From assembly GCA_023411175.1 (NCBI GenBank), contig JAEYPB010000060.1, forward strand, positions 1 through 64,000: a stretch of 64,000 bases of DNA, given 5' to 3'. The DNA is from Bacillota bacterium (GTDB lineage Bacteria; Bacillota; Clostridia; Christensenellales; Aristaeellaceae). The notes beneath the pieces are model-generated. The model saw only the letters and a program-made list of their open reading frames with translations, did not search any database and was not told where the DNA came from. The position numbers were made by a program, and so were the translations under genes. Shown here in pieces: positions 54,802-64,000 of this stretch (position 1 is the stretch's first letter; every line of letters begins with the position of its first letter).

Positions 54802-55557
54802 ATGGATCAAACGACGCTTGCATACGTCAACCTGTACGCCGTGCTGGGGGCGCTGCCCCGGCTTACCGAGCTGGATCCGGCGGCAAGGCAGCTCGCCACC
54901 GTCAAGAAACCCTTCCGGCTGGGCTTCCGCGTGAAGAACGGCCCGTCGGCGACGCTCGTCTTTGAAGACGGGCTTTGCAGGATGGAGGAGGGCGCGGACC
55001 AGTGCGACATGCGCCTGGCCTTTTCGTCCCCCGAAAAGTTCAACGGCATGATCGCCGGCACCGTCACGCCCTTTCCGCTGAAGGGGCTGCACCATGTGTT
55101 TTTTCTCCTCCGGCGCTTCACGAAGCTCACCGACATCCTGACGAAATACTTGAAGGCCAAGCCGGAGGATCTTTCGGACGAGGGCTTTTTCGCCGTCAGC
55201 ACGGAATTGATGTTCCGCGTGATCGCCCAGGCGGTGGCGCAGATCGGCAACCACGACAAAATTGGTGCCTTCAGCGCGTCGCACATCCTGGACGGCGACG
55301 TAGAGCTGTCCGTTGAAAGCGGCCCCGCGGCGACGCTCCGGGCCAAGGATCACGCGCTGACCGCCATTTTTGAACTGCCCGAAAGCCCCCGCGCGGTGAT
55401 GCATTTCACCAGCCTCAAACTGGCCCGGGCGCTCTTTGACGGCAAGATCAACGCCGTCGCCTGCATCGGCCGGGGAGAGATCGAGATGCGGGGCATGATT
55501 TCGATGATCGACAACATCAACCGCATCCTGGACCGCGTGTCGGTCTATCTTTCGTAG
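54802..55557 (+). CDS. SCP2-like sterol/lipid-carrier-fold protein
   Basis: A 251-residue cytoplasmic protein with no signal peptide. The middle part (LRLGF-type strand RLGFRVKNGPSATLVFEDG..., DMRLAFSSPEKFNGMIAGTVTPFPLKG) resembles the SCP2 fold, and a second similar half appears near residue 165 (LDGDVELSVESGPAATLRAKDHALTAIFE). It may contain two diverged SCP2-like repeats that bind a hydrophobic ligand. It lies 11 nt before the class III aminotransferase gene. The biological role is unknown. Confidence 0.6.
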   Translation: MDQTTLAYVNLYAVLGALPRLTELDPAARQLATVKKPFRLGFRVKNGPSATLVFEDGLCRMEEGADQCDMRLAFSSPEKFNGMIAGTVTPFPLKGLHHVFFLLRRFTKLTDILTKYLKAKPEDLSDEGFFAVSTELMFRVIAQAVAQIGNHDKIGAFSASHILDGDVELSVESGPAATLRAKDHALTAIFELPESPRAVMHFTSLKLARALFDGKINAVACIGRGEIEMRGMISMIDNINRILDRVSVYLS

Positions 55558-55568
55558 GGGGGCGCAGC

Positions 55569-56807
55569 ATGAAGCATCCTGTGTACAGCTATGAGAAGAC
55601 GCGCGCCATGTTCGAGCGGGCGATTTCGGTCATCCCCTCCGGCCTGTACGGCCACCAGGGCCCGGCGGAGGGCTGCCACATCCCGCCCTCGGCGTTCCCG
55701 CAGTTCTCCAGCCGCGCGAAGGGCTCGTATTTCTGGGATTTGGACGGCAACCGTTTCATCGACTACATGTGCGCCTACGGCCCGAACATCCTGGGATACG
55801 GCGATCCGGACGTGGACGAGGCCGCGCGGCGGCAGATGGAAATCGCCGATTGCGTGACCGCGCCGCCCTCCCTGATCGTGGACTTTGCGGAATTGATGGT
55901 CGATACCGTCGCCTCCGCCGACTGGGCCTTCTTCGCCAAGAACGGCGGCGACGTGACCACCGCCGCCATCATGACCGCCCGCGCCCACACGCGCCGCAAA
56001 AAAATCGTGTTCTTCAAGGGCTACTACCACGGCGTCGCGCCCTGGACCCAGAAGGTGGACTACCCGGGCATTCTGGAGGAGGACGTCGCGAACAACCTCT
56101 ACGTCCAGTGGAACGACCTGGAGGGCCTCAAGGAGACCTTCGAAAAGAACAAGGACCAAATCGCGGCGGTCATCTCCCAGCCCTACATGCACGGAAATTT
56201 CATGGACAACGTGCTGCCCGCAGACGGGTTCTGGGCCGGGGTTCGAAAAGTCTGCGACGAGACCGGCGCGCTCCTCATCATCGACGACGTGCGCGCGGGC
56301 TTCCGCCTGGATCTTATGGGCAGCGACCACTACTTCGGCTTTGAGGCCGACCTCATCTGCTTCTGCAAGGCCATCGCCAACGGGTACAATGTATCGGCGC
56401 TGTGCGGCAAGAACGCGTTCCGAAACGCGGTTTCGAGCCTTTCCTACACCGGCAGCTACTGGATGAGCGCCGTGCCCTTCGCCGCGGGCATCGCCACGAT
56501 CGAAAAAATGAAGCGGCTGGATCTGCCGCGCATCCTGAACGAGAAGGGAAAGGCGCTGACCGACGGCCTCGTGGCCGAGGCGAAGAAGCACGGCCACACG
56601 CTGATCGCCTCCGGCGCGCCGTCCCTGTTCTACCTGCGCCTCGCGGACGACGATTCGCTGATGCTCCACCAGCGCTGGATCGCCGAGATGGTGAAGCGCG
56701 GCGCGTTCCTGACCAACCACCACAACCACTTCATCAACTACGCGCTGTCGGACGCGGACATCGCCGAAACCATCGAAATCGCCGGCGAGGCCTTCGAAGC
56801 GCTGTAA
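55569..56807 (+). CDS. Class III PLP aminotransferase/aminomutase-like enzyme
   Basis: A 412-residue fold type I PLP enzyme related to glutamate-1-semialdehyde aminomutase. Key parts are the N-terminal VIPSGLYGHQGP, FAKNGGDVTTAAIMTARAHTRRKKIVFFKGYYHG near residue 117, IIDDVRAGFRLDLMGS near residue 236 (Asp contacting the cofactor) and FCKAIANGYNVSALCG near residue 260 with the PLP lysine. No other haem genes are present, so a different amino substrate is likely. Co-transcription with the SCP2-like gene hints at a lipid-linked reaction, but this is speculation. Confidence 0.85.
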   Translation: MKHPVYSYEKTRAMFERAISVIPSGLYGHQGPAEGCHIPPSAFPQFSSRAKGSYFWDLDGNRFIDYMCAYGPNILGYGDPDVDEAARRQMEIADCVTAPPSLIVDFAELMVDTVASADWAFFAKNGGDVTTAAIMTARAHTRRKKIVFFKGYYHGVAPWTQKVDYPGILEEDVANNLYVQWNDLEGLKETFEKNKDQIAAVISQPYMHGNFMDNVLPADGFWAGVRKVCDETGALLIIDDVRAGFRLDLMGSDHYFGFEADLICFCKAIANGYNVSALCGKNAFRNAVSSLSYTGSYWMSAVPFAAGIATIEKMKRLDLPRILNEKGKALTDGLVAEAKKHGHTLIASGAPSLFYLRLADDDSLMLHQRWIAEMVKRGAFLTNHHNHFINYALSDADIAETIEIAGEAFEAL

Positions 56808-56820
56808 TCAGGAGGCGTCC

Positions 56821-57639
56821 GTGCCCCAAGCGGTAAACGACTTTTTCGCATCCTCCATCGGCACGATCACCGTCGGCCGCCTGCTGCAGGCGGTCGTCGC
56901 GCTGGTCGTGTGCGCGTTTTTGGCGCGGTTCGTCGTCCGGTACGCCGACCGGGCGCTGGGGCGCATCCGCGTCGAGCGGTCGCTCCACACCTTCGTCAAG
57001 TCCGCGCTGAACATCCTGCTCTACACCATCACCGCGCTGATCGTGGCGGATTCGCTGGGCATTCCCGTCACGTCGCTGGTGGCGCTCGTCGGCGTGGTGG
57101 GCCTCGCGGTTTCGCTGTCGGTGCAGAACACGCTGATGAACCTGATGGGCGGCCTTCTGGTGCTGACCACAAAGCCCTTCATCGTCGGCGACTACGTGAA
57201 GGCGGGCGACGCGGAGGGCACGGTGGTGGACATCGGCCTCATCTATACCCAACTCGCCACCGCCGACGACAAGATCATCTTTGCGCCCAACGGCGTCGTG
57301 TCCTCCGGCCTCATCACCAACTACACAAAGAGCCGAACGCGAAGGCTGGACCTCGACTTTTTTGCCGCCTTCGAGGCCGACCCGGAGACCGTCAAGGCGC
57401 TCATTTCAAAGGCGCTGGAGGACGAGCGCGTGCTGGACGATCCGCCGCCGCTGGTTCGCGTCGGCGGCTACGGCGAGGCGGGCGTCAAGTACGCGGTGCG
57501 GGCGTGGGTTTTGACCGGCGACTACTGGCCGGTGCTGTACGACGTGAACGAGCGCGTCGGGCTGGCATTCCGCGAGGCGGGCGTCCGCATGCCCGGCCGC
57601 GTGGTGGAGGTCAGCCTGCGAAAGACCGATTCGAATTAA
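56821..57639 (+). CDS. Small-conductance mechanosensitive channel (MscS)
   Basis: A 272-residue MscS-family channel that releases solutes on osmotic downshock. It has three N-terminal helices; TM3 and its continuation read VGVVGLAVSLSVQNTLMNLMGGLLVLTTKPFIVGDYV (residues ~86-125), with the Gly/Ala packing of pore helices. A beta domain (AEGTVVDIGLIYTQLATADDKIIFAPNGVVSS) and alpha/beta C-terminus follow. It starts with GTG at 56821, with AGGAGG 5 nt upstream, and lies 13 nt after the aminotransferase gene. Confidence 0.93.
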   Translation: MPQAVNDFFASSIGTITVGRLLQAVVALVVCAFLARFVVRYADRALGRIRVERSLHTFVKSALNILLYTITALIVADSLGIPVTSLVALVGVVGLAVSLSVQNTLMNLMGGLLVLTTKPFIVGDYVKAGDAEGTVVDIGLIYTQLATADDKIIFAPNGVVSSGLITNYTKSRTRRLDLDFFAAFEADPETVKALISKALEDERVLDDPPPLVRVGGYGEAGVKYAVRAWVLTGDYWPVLYDVNERVGLAFREAGVRMPGRVVEVSLRKTDSN

Positions 57640-57668
57640 GGCATCGAAAAACTCTGTGTTGCAAATCC

Positions 57669-57697
57669 TTGACACTTTGTGCAGGGCGGCGTATAAT
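57669..57697 (+). promoter_or_regulatory. Promoter of the isomerase-kinase unit
   Basis: TTGACA, 17 nt, TATAAT: consensus. A modular-repeat scrap (GCATCGAAAAACTCTGTG) lies just upstream, at about 57642-57659. Confidence 0.88.
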
Positions 57698-57702
57698 CCA
57701 TA

Positions 57703-57721
57703 TTGATATTAACGTTATCAA
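57703..57721. promoter_or_regulatory. Operator-like inverted repeat at the transcription start
   Basis: TTGATA, seven bases, TATCAA, with the inner palindrome TAACGTTA, directly over the expected start point. This suits a LacI- or GntR-type sugar repressor encoded elsewhere. Confidence 0.6.
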
Positions 57722-57741
57722 TTAAAGGAAGGGACGTAAAA

Positions 57742-59142
<1,401 letters not shown>

Positions 59143-59159
59143 GCGGGGGAAGTACCCGT

Positions 59160-59285
59160 AAGATCGCTTCCGCGGCCGGCGCGCGCTGGCCGCGGAACCA
59201 TTTCCGAAAGGTCGGCGGGCCGCCCGGAAGTCCGTAGGAATTTCAGGCCCGCGCATCGCCTTCGCGTCAAAGCTCCGACAGGAGA
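59160..59285 (-). repeat. Modular hairpin repeat, copy 7
   Basis: On the minus strand: linker TTTGACGCGAAGGCGATGCGC, A hairpin GAAATTCC TACG GACTTC (decayed), then GGGCGGC and a B-position hairpin with perfect 10-bp arms TTCCGCGGCC / GGCCGCGGAA (59168-59197). Part C is missing. It separates the isomerase and kinase genes and is probably transcribed with them. Confidence 0.6.
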
Positions 59286-59315
59286 TTTTGGCGCATTTTA
59301 TGAAGGAGGGGTTTT

Positions 59316-60800
59316 ATGTCCATTGCGAGCATCGACATCGGCACCACCGGCTGCAAGATCGCGGTATACGATGGCGGCGGCGCGCGCTTTCACGCCTACC
59401 GGGAGTACCCCGCCGCCCGCTCCCGATCGGAGCACGAGGTGGACCCCAGGGCCATCTGGCAGGCGGTGCGGGCGCTGATCCGGGAAGCGGCGCAGGCCGT
59501 GCCGGACATCCGGGGCGTGGGCGTCAGTTCCTTTGGGGAGAGCTTCGCGGTTCTGGACGCGGACGACGAGCCGCTGATGGAGGTCATGCTCTACACCGAC
59601 CCCAGGGGCGTCGAAGAGTGCGCCGAAATTTCGGAAGCGCTGGGCGCGCGGCGCGTGGCCGGAATCACCGGCGCGATGCCCCACCCCATGTACAGCCTGT
59701 CGAAGCTTCTCTGGGTCAGGCGCAACAGGCCCGGGCTGTGGGAGAAGGCGCGGGCGATCCTTCTGATGCAGGATTATGTGGTCTACATGCTCACCGGCGT
59801 CCGCCAGATCGATTATTCGCTGGCGTCCCGGACGATGGCGCTGGACATCGCCAAAAAGGAATGGAGCCGCGAGATGCTGGGCTACGCCGGCATCGACCCG
59901 GCGCTTCTTTCAAAGCCGGTGCCCTCCGGCACGGCGGCGGGGCCGGTCCGGGAGGAACTGCGCGAAGCGCTGGGGCTTCCGGCGGAGGCCGTCGTCGTCT
60001 CCTGCTGCCACGACCAGGTAGCGGCGGCGGTGGGCGCGGGCGTGTTCGAGGGGGGCGTGGCGGTGGACGGCGCGGGCACGACCCAATGCGTCACGCCGGT
60101 GTTTCAGTCCGTCACAAACCCGGAGGTCATGTACGAGGGCAGCTATGCGGTGGTGCCCTTCGCCGCGGGCGATCTCTACGCCACCTACGCCTTCTCGTTC
60201 ACCGGCGGCGCGCTGGTCAAGTGGTTCGCCGACCAGCTGGCGGGGAACGCCCGGGCGGAGGCGGCGCAAAGCGGCGAGTCGATCTACCGCGCCATCGAGC
60301 GAAACATGGGCATCGAAGGCCCCACCGGCATCTGCGTGCTGCCCCACTTCGCTGGCGCGGGCACGCCCTACATGGACCCCGGCGCGAAGGGCGTCGTCAC
60401 CGGCCTCACCATCGAGCATTCGATGACGGACTTCTACAAGGCGGTGCTCGAGGGTGTGGCCTATGAAATGCGCGTCAACGTGGAGAAGCTCCGGGAGGCG
60501 GGCATTGAGATCAAGCGGCTGCACGCCACCGGCGGCGGCGCGAAGTCCGGCAAGTGGCTCCAGATCAAGGCGGACATTCTGGGGCTGCCCATCGACTCGC
60601 TGGGCGACAGCGAGGCGGGCATCATCGGCAGCATCCTCCTGACGGGCGTCGCGGCGGGCGCGTTTTCAAGCCTCGCCGAGGGCTCGAAGGCCCTCGTCCG
60701 AAAGCTGGGCACCTACGAGCCGGACCCGGCGCGGCACCGCGCCTACGACGGGGTGTACCGCCGCTACCGGGCGCTCTACGCGGCGAACCGGAACCTGTAG
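59316..60800 (+). CDS. FGGY-family carbohydrate kinase
   Basis: A 494-residue sugar kinase of the xylulokinase/gluconokinase branch. It has the nucleotide loop SIDIGTTGCKIAVYD at the N-terminus, SSFGESFAVLDADDEPLMEVMLYTDPR near residue 69, DYVVYMLTGVRQIDYSLASRT near residue 151, and the C-terminal ATPase segment RLHATGGGAKSGKWLQIKADILG near residue 403. GAAGGAGGGG precedes the ATG. It likely phosphorylates the ketose made by the upstream isomerase. Confidence 0.92.
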   Translation: MSIASIDIGTTGCKIAVYDGGGARFHAYREYPAARSRSEHEVDPRAIWQAVRALIREAAQAVPDIRGVGVSSFGESFAVLDADDEPLMEVMLYTDPRGVEECAEISEALGARRVAGITGAMPHPMYSLSKLLWVRRNRPGLWEKARAILLMQDYVVYMLTGVRQIDYSLASRTMALDIAKKEWSREMLGYAGIDPALLSKPVPSGTAAGPVREELREALGLPAEAVVVSCCHDQVAAAVGAGVFEGGVAVDGAGTTQCVTPVFQSVTNPEVMYEGSYAVVPFAAGDLYATYAFSFTGGALVKWFADQLAGNARAEAAQSGESIYRAIERNMGIEGPTGICVLPHFAGAGTPYMDPGAKGVVTGLTIEHSMTDFYKAVLEGVAYEMRVNVEKLREAGIEIKRLHATGGGAKSGKWLQIKADILGLPIDSLGDSEAGIIGSILLTGVAAGAFSSLAEGSKALVRKLGTYEPDPARHRAYDGVYRRYRALYAANRNL

Positions 60801-60883
60801 AGCGGGTCACACAATACCAGTTTCCAAGCATGACACCAGCGGGTTCTCGCGCCGCATGGACCCCGCGGATTGTTTGGCTGCCT

Positions 60884-60927
60884 GAACCGCCCGTCCTGTC
60901 AAAAACGATTGACACGGAGGGCGGTTC
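60884..60927. promoter_or_regulatory. Nested inverted repeat around the ZIP gene promoter
   Basis: Outer arms GAACCGCCC / GGGCGGTTC enclose inner arms TGTCAA / TTGACA. The inner right arm is the -35 box of the ZIP promoter. It could be an operator or a terminator of the kinase gene, though no U-tract is present. Confidence 0.5.
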
Positions 60928-60937
60928 TTGCTACTAT
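60909..60937 (+). promoter_or_regulatory. Promoter of the ZIP transporter gene
   Basis: TTGACA, 17 nt, TACTAT. Confidence 0.7.
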
Positions 60938-60993
60938 TGACTTTGACCGAAAATCAAACCGGTTTTGACACAAAGGGCGAGGGGTGACGCGAC

Positions 60994-61788
60994 ATGGGCC
61001 AGGCGCTTCTGTGGGCTGCGGCGGGCACCGGCTTTACGTTTCTGATGACGACGCTCGGCGCGGCGATGGTGTTCATCTTCCGAAAGGAAATGACGGGTGG
61101 CATTCAAAAAATTTTCCTGGGCTTCGCGGCGGGCGTGATGATCGCGGCGTCGGTGTGGAGCCTGCTCATCCCGGCCATTGAGGAGGCCGAGGCCGGCGGC
61201 ATGGCAGGATGGATTCCCGCGGCGGGCGGCTTCATCATCGGCATCGCGTTTCTGTACGGGCTGGATCAGCTGATCCCTCACCTGCATCCCGGCTCCGCTC
61301 AGGCGGAGGGCATGTCCTCGACGATGAAGCGCACGTCGCTTCTTGTGATGGCGGTCACGCTGCACAACATCCCGGAGGGCATGGCGGTGGGGCTTTCCTT
61401 CGCCCGCGCGGCGCAGCACGGCGGAGATTTTTCAATCTACGCGGCTGCGCTGGCGCTGGCGCTGGGCATCGGCATCCAGAACTTCCCGGAGGGCGCGGCG
61501 GTGTCGCTGCCGCTCCGGCAGGAGGGCATGCCCCTCAAGCGCGCGTTTTTCATGGGCAGCATGTCGGGCGTCGTGGAGCCGATCTTTGGGCTTTTGACGG
61601 TGCTCGTGGCCGCGTTCATCGCGCCCTACATGCCCTGGCTTCTGTCCTTCGCCGCCGGCGCGATGATGTACGTGGTGGTGGAGGAATTGATCCCCGCGGC
61701 GCATTTGGGTGAACATTCCAATGTCGGTACAATGGGCGTCATGGCCGGTTTTTTGATCATGATGATCCTGGACGTGGCTTTGGGATAG
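60994..61788 (+). CDS. ZIP-family metal transporter
   Basis: A 264-residue zinc/iron-type permease (ZupT/GufA branch) with about eight helices. The binuclear metal site is visible as VTLHNIPEGMAVG near residue 121 (helix IV) and GIGIQNFPEGAAVSLPLR near residue 157 (helix V). A histidine pair lies in the cytoplasmic loop (LIPHLHPGS). It imports zinc, iron or manganese. The palindromic promoter suggests metal-responsive repression by a Fur- or MntR-type protein, which is inference only. Confidence 0.92.
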   Translation: MGQALLWAAAGTGFTFLMTTLGAAMVFIFRKEMTGGIQKIFLGFAAGVMIAASVWSLLIPAIEEAEAGGMAGWIPAAGGFIIGIAFLYGLDQLIPHLHPGSAQAEGMSSTMKRTSLLVMAVTLHNIPEGMAVGLSFARAAQHGGDFSIYAAALALALGIGIQNFPEGAAVSLPLRQEGMPLKRAFFMGSMSGVVEPIFGLLTVLVAAFIAPYMPWLLSFAAGAMMYVVVEELIPAAHLGEHSNVGTMGVMAGFLIMMILDVALG

Positions 61789-61819
61789 CGGGAGATCGGA
61801 AGGCAGGAAGACTTTTATG

Positions 61820-61876
61820 CGCTTGGCGCACGCGGGATTTTCCCTTCGCATCAAAAAAACCGGCGGGTTTTTGATG
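61820..61876 (-). repeat. Modular repeat fragment (parts 0 and linker only)
   Basis: On the minus strand: hairpin CATCAAAAACC / GGTTTTTTTGATG, then GCGAAGGGAAAATCCCGCGTGCGC, matching the first 50 nt of copies 3 and 4. It stops exactly where the A hairpin should begin. Confidence 0.65.
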
Positions 61877-61881
61877 TTTTA

Positions 61882-61910
61882 ATCCCCAGCCTTTTCGGCT
61901 GGGGATTTTT
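61882..61910 (+). terminator. Terminator of the ZIP gene
   Basis: Perfect 10-bp stem ATCCCCAGCC / GGCTGGGGAT with a TTTTC loop, then TTTT. Confidence 0.85.
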
Positions 61911-61969
61911 CCGTAGAAGGGACGGCAGAACCCGAACTGCCTACGGCTGGGGGATCCGCCGAGCCGCGG

Positions 61970-62626
61970 TCAGGTTCCGGGGATAAGGTTGAGCATGCTG
62001 TCTACATCCGGCACGTTGACGTAGGAGGAGGGTACCTCGCCCACGATGATCGCTTCGGCCACCGGCACCACGGAGCTCACCGATACGGTGGACGCGCCGG
62101 TGGGGATGACGATGCGCATCTGCGTGGACGCCTCCAGCGAGATCTCGTGCCGGGTCTGATTGATGCCGGCGGATTCAAAGGCCGTCACAAACCGCGTGGT
62201 GACCGAGCCTACCGGCACCACCCCCACCAGGATGCGTGGGCCGGAGCCGCTTAGCAGCTTCACGCCGAAGGCTGAGCCAAGCGGCAGCGACACGCCCTCG
62301 TCCTCCAGCGCGGCGAGGTTGCGCTGCACCGTCAGCGCGGTGCGGGAGGCCAGTTCGTTCATGAGGAGGGTGTTGGCGCGGATCATCGTCACGCGGCCGT
62401 TCGAGTCCGTGGACACCTGGATCAGGTCGGAATAGCTGACGGAGGACTTCATCACTTCCGCCACCGCCTGGTTGATCGCTTCCACCGCCAGCTGGCGGGA
62501 CCGGGCCTCCGCCATCGAGATGACCACCGGGTTCAGGTTGGCGAGGGCAAAGCTGACGAGCCCCGCCGCCATCACAGCGACGACGAGGAACGCGACGAGA
62601 ATGCGCCTGCCTTTTTTTGCAACCAT
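61970..62626 (-). CDS. yunB: Sporulation protein YunB
   Basis: A 218-residue protein with one N-terminal transmembrane helix (ILVAFLVVAVMAAGLVSFALA) and a long external domain. The family pattern is visible: PVVISMAEARSRQLAVEAINQAVAEV near residue 32, TTRFVTAFESAGINQTRHEISLEASTQMRIVIP near residue 140 and SYVNVP near the end. YunB is a sigma-E-dependent mother-cell protein in Bacillus with a poorly defined role in spore formation. ATG at 62626 is the family-typical start, though its ribosome site is weak. It is divergent from the penicillin-binding protein gene. Confidence 0.9.
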   Translation of the reverse strand: MVAKKGRRILVAFLVVAVMAAGLVSFALANLNPVVISMAEARSRQLAVEAINQAVAEVMKSSVSYSDLIQVSTDSNGRVTMIRANTLLMNELASRTALTVQRNLAALEDEGVSLPLGSAFGVKLLSGSGPRILVGVVPVGSVTTRFVTAFESAGINQTRHEISLEASTQMRIVIPTGASTVSVSSVVPVAEAIIVGEVPSSYVNVPDVDSMLNLIPGT

Positions 62627-62747
62627 CTCACGATCCACTCCGTCCAATTGGACATGAAGCGCCTTTGCGCCCTGTTTCAGCCTATGCGCGAGGCGCGGCA
62701 AACTGAACGGGGCCGCGAAAGTACGTGCTTTTGGCAGACCTGTATGG

Positions 62748-62753
62748 TATAAT
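62748..62753 (+). promoter_or_regulatory. Extended -10 promoter of the penicillin-binding protein gene
   Basis: TGGTATAAT with a poor -35 (GTGCTT at 17 nt). Confidence 0.5.
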
Positions 62754-62806
62754 AACATGCGCCTTTTTGGCGCGGCCCAACGTTTTTTCGGGAGGATACC
62801 AACGCA

Positions 62807-64000
62807 ATGAGCGCATTCAAGCCGCGCACGCGGGACGGCAACTTTTTGTTCGCGGTCATCATGACGACTATGAAGATGCTGTTCATCGTGATCCTGATAC
62901 TGGGCATCACGGGGACCGGCCTACTGGTGGGCGTGGCCAAGGCGTGGATTGAAACCGCGCCGGAGCTGGATCTGACCTCCTTCAGCGAGCAGGCGAAGAC
63001 GTCGTTCATCTACGACAAATACGGAAACCTGATCACAGATTTCAAGGGAACCGAAAACCGCATCGACGCCAGCTGGAACGAAATCCCGAAAAACCTTAAA
63101 AACGCAGTCATCGCGGTCGAAGATCAGCGATTCCGCACCCACAACGGCGTGGACATCAAGCGAATCCTGGGCGCGCTGGTCACGAACCTTTTGAATGACA
63201 ACATGCAGGGCGGCTCCACCATCACCCAACAGCTGGTGAAGCTGACCATGCTCAACGCCGACCAGAACTACAAGCGCAAGCTTCAGGAGGCGTATCTGGC
63301 GCTGCAGCTGGAAAAGCAGATTTCGAAGGACGACATCCTGCTGGAATACCTGAACATCATCTACCTCGGCGGAAACGTCTACGGCGTCAAGGTCGCCGCC
63401 AACGACTACTTCGGAAAGGACGTGTCCCAGCTATCCTTGCGCGAATGCGCGGCGCTGGCGCGCACCATCCGCAACCCCTACCGCTACAACCCCCGCCGCA
63501 ACTACTACGTGACCAAGACGCCCGACGAAGTCGAAAAGGGCACCGATTACGTGCTGGGGCTGATGTACGAGCAGGGCCTCGTGACGAAGGACGAGTACGA
63601 CCAGGCGATGAGCCAGCGGCTCTCCGTCAAGGAGACCTCGGCCTACGCCACGAAGATGTACGACAACGCCTACTACGTCGAATACGCCATTTACGACGTG
63701 GTGACCAAGATGCTGCGCGTGGAGAAGCTGGAGGACACCACCGCCAACCGCAGCGCCATGGAAAACAAGCTGCGCACGGGCGGCTACAGCATCTACACCT
63801 CGCTGGACCCGAAGATTCAGGAGTCCGTGCAGGACGTGGTGACGAACTGGGACAAGTACCCGGACACCCGCTACGCCTCCGACCGCACCTACAAGTCCTC
63901 GCTGGGCAACGGCGAATACATACAGCTCGTTCAGCCCCAGGTCGCGGCGGCGGTGATGGACTGGCACACCGGCGAACTGGTCGCCGTCATCGGCGGCCGC
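62807..64000 (+). CDS. Class A penicillin-binding protein (PBP1A-like), 3' end missing
   Basis: The first 398 residues are present; the window ends inside the gene. A short cytoplasmic tail and one helix (MLFIVILILGITGTGLLVGVA, ~23-43) precede the glycosyltransferase domain. Its catalytic region is AVEDQRFRTHNGVD near residue 101, with the essential Glu, then GGSTITQQLVK near residue 137 and YLNIIYLGGNVYGV near residue 182. The transpeptidase domain begins near residue 320 (YTSLDPKIQESVQ) and is cut after VAVIGGR. It polymerises and cross-links peptidoglycan at the cell surface. GGAGG lies 11 nt before the ATG at 62807. Confidence 0.95.
   Translation, partial: MSAFKPRTRDGNFLFAVIMTTMKMLFIVILILGITGTGLLVGVAKAWIETAPELDLTSFSEQAKTSFIYDKYGNLITDFKGTENRIDASWNEIPKNLKNAVIAVEDQRFRTHNGVDIKRILGALVTNLLNDNMQGGSTITQQLVKLTMLNADQNYKRKLQEAYLALQLEKQISKDDILLEYLNIIYLGGNVYGVKVAANDYFGKDVSQLSLRECAALARTIRNPYRYNPRRNYYVTKTPDEVEKGTDYVLGLMYEQGLVTKDEYDQAMSQRLSVKETSAYATKMYDNAYYVEYAIYDVVTKMLRVEKLEDTTANRSAMENKLRTGGYSIYTSLDPKIQESVQDVVTNWDKYPDTRYASDRTYKSSLGNGEYIQLVQPQVAAAVMDWHTGELVAVIGGR

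Noticed and set aside
53227..55404. Minus-strand 725-codon frame opposite the GH3 lipoprotein gene
   Set aside because: It lies antisense to a certain gene and has a composition typical of shadow frames.
55569..56807. Assignment as hemL (glutamate-1-semialdehyde aminomutase)
   Set aside because: Only the general class III fold can be supported; no other tetrapyrrole genes are present and the neighbours do not fit.

Overview
The window comes from a high-GC, endospore-forming anaerobe of the Clostridia (Bacillota). The evidence is a spoVAC-spoVAD-spoVAE operon, spo0A, yunB and an FtsK/SpoIIIE translocase, together with a 2[4Fe-4S] ferredoxin, rubrerythrin, rubredoxin, a valine T-box leader and textbook sigma-A promoters (TTGACA-17-TATAAT). 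I cannot name the genus; a high-GC lineage such as Christensenellales-like Clostridia would fit, but that is a guess. There are no rRNA or tRNA genes, no CRISPR array, no prophage and no intact insertion sequence.

Layout. 0-6 kb: secreted protein, spoVA operon with a small membrane-protein gene in front, Cys-rich YkgJ-like protein, ferredoxin, ROK sugar kinase, spo0A. 6-12 kb: aldo/keto reductase, galT, glpK and a 618-residue acidic, low-complexity membrane protein. 12-21 kb: a carbohydrate island with two divergent units. On the minus strand lie a GH4 glycosidase, a PfkB kinase, a DeoR regulator and a CyuA-like cysteine desulfidase; on the plus strand an ABC sugar importer (binding protein and two permeases, no ATPase) and a PIG-L deacetylase. 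They share an intergenic region with TTGATCA operator-like sites. 21-24.5 kb: redox/oxygen-defence genes (DsrE-like, lipoamide-dehydrogenase-like flavoprotein, two-rubredoxin rubrerythrin, rubredoxin). 24.8-31 kb: a MarR-controlled operon of two half-ABC exporters and two HlyD-type adaptors. 31-41 kb: hpf with a probable sigma-H promoter, the ftsK-rimO-pgsA-cinA-nagB operon, and a HelD-type helicase. 41-51.6 kb: cobalamin adenosyltransferase, a second CDP-alcohol phosphatidyltransferase, T-box/valS, an AT-richer orphan, metY-nahK, a CDF transporter, and an antibiotic-resistance-type ABC-F gene behind a ribosome-mediated attenuator. 51.8-64 kb: two GH3 hexosaminidase paralogues, SCP2-like/aminotransferase/MscS genes, an L-fucose-isomerase-like/FGGY-kinase operon, a ZIP transporter, yunB, and a class A penicillin-binding protein cut by the window end.

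The most unusual feature is not a gene. At least seven intergenic spacers carry copies of one modular, hairpin-rich element of about 175 nt, in both orientations. Linker sequences are conserved while hairpin arms differ between copies by paired compensatory changes. That pattern points to a structured nucleic-acid element (RNA, cruciform DNA or mobile palindromic repeat) that I do not recognise. One copy is interrupted by a decayed IS30-family transposase end. Other items worth a second look are the two-uORF ABC-F attenuator, a 17-codon ORF just ahead of hpf, a spoVA-linked 51-54-residue membrane peptide, and the acidic protein with repeated basic-aromatic patches.
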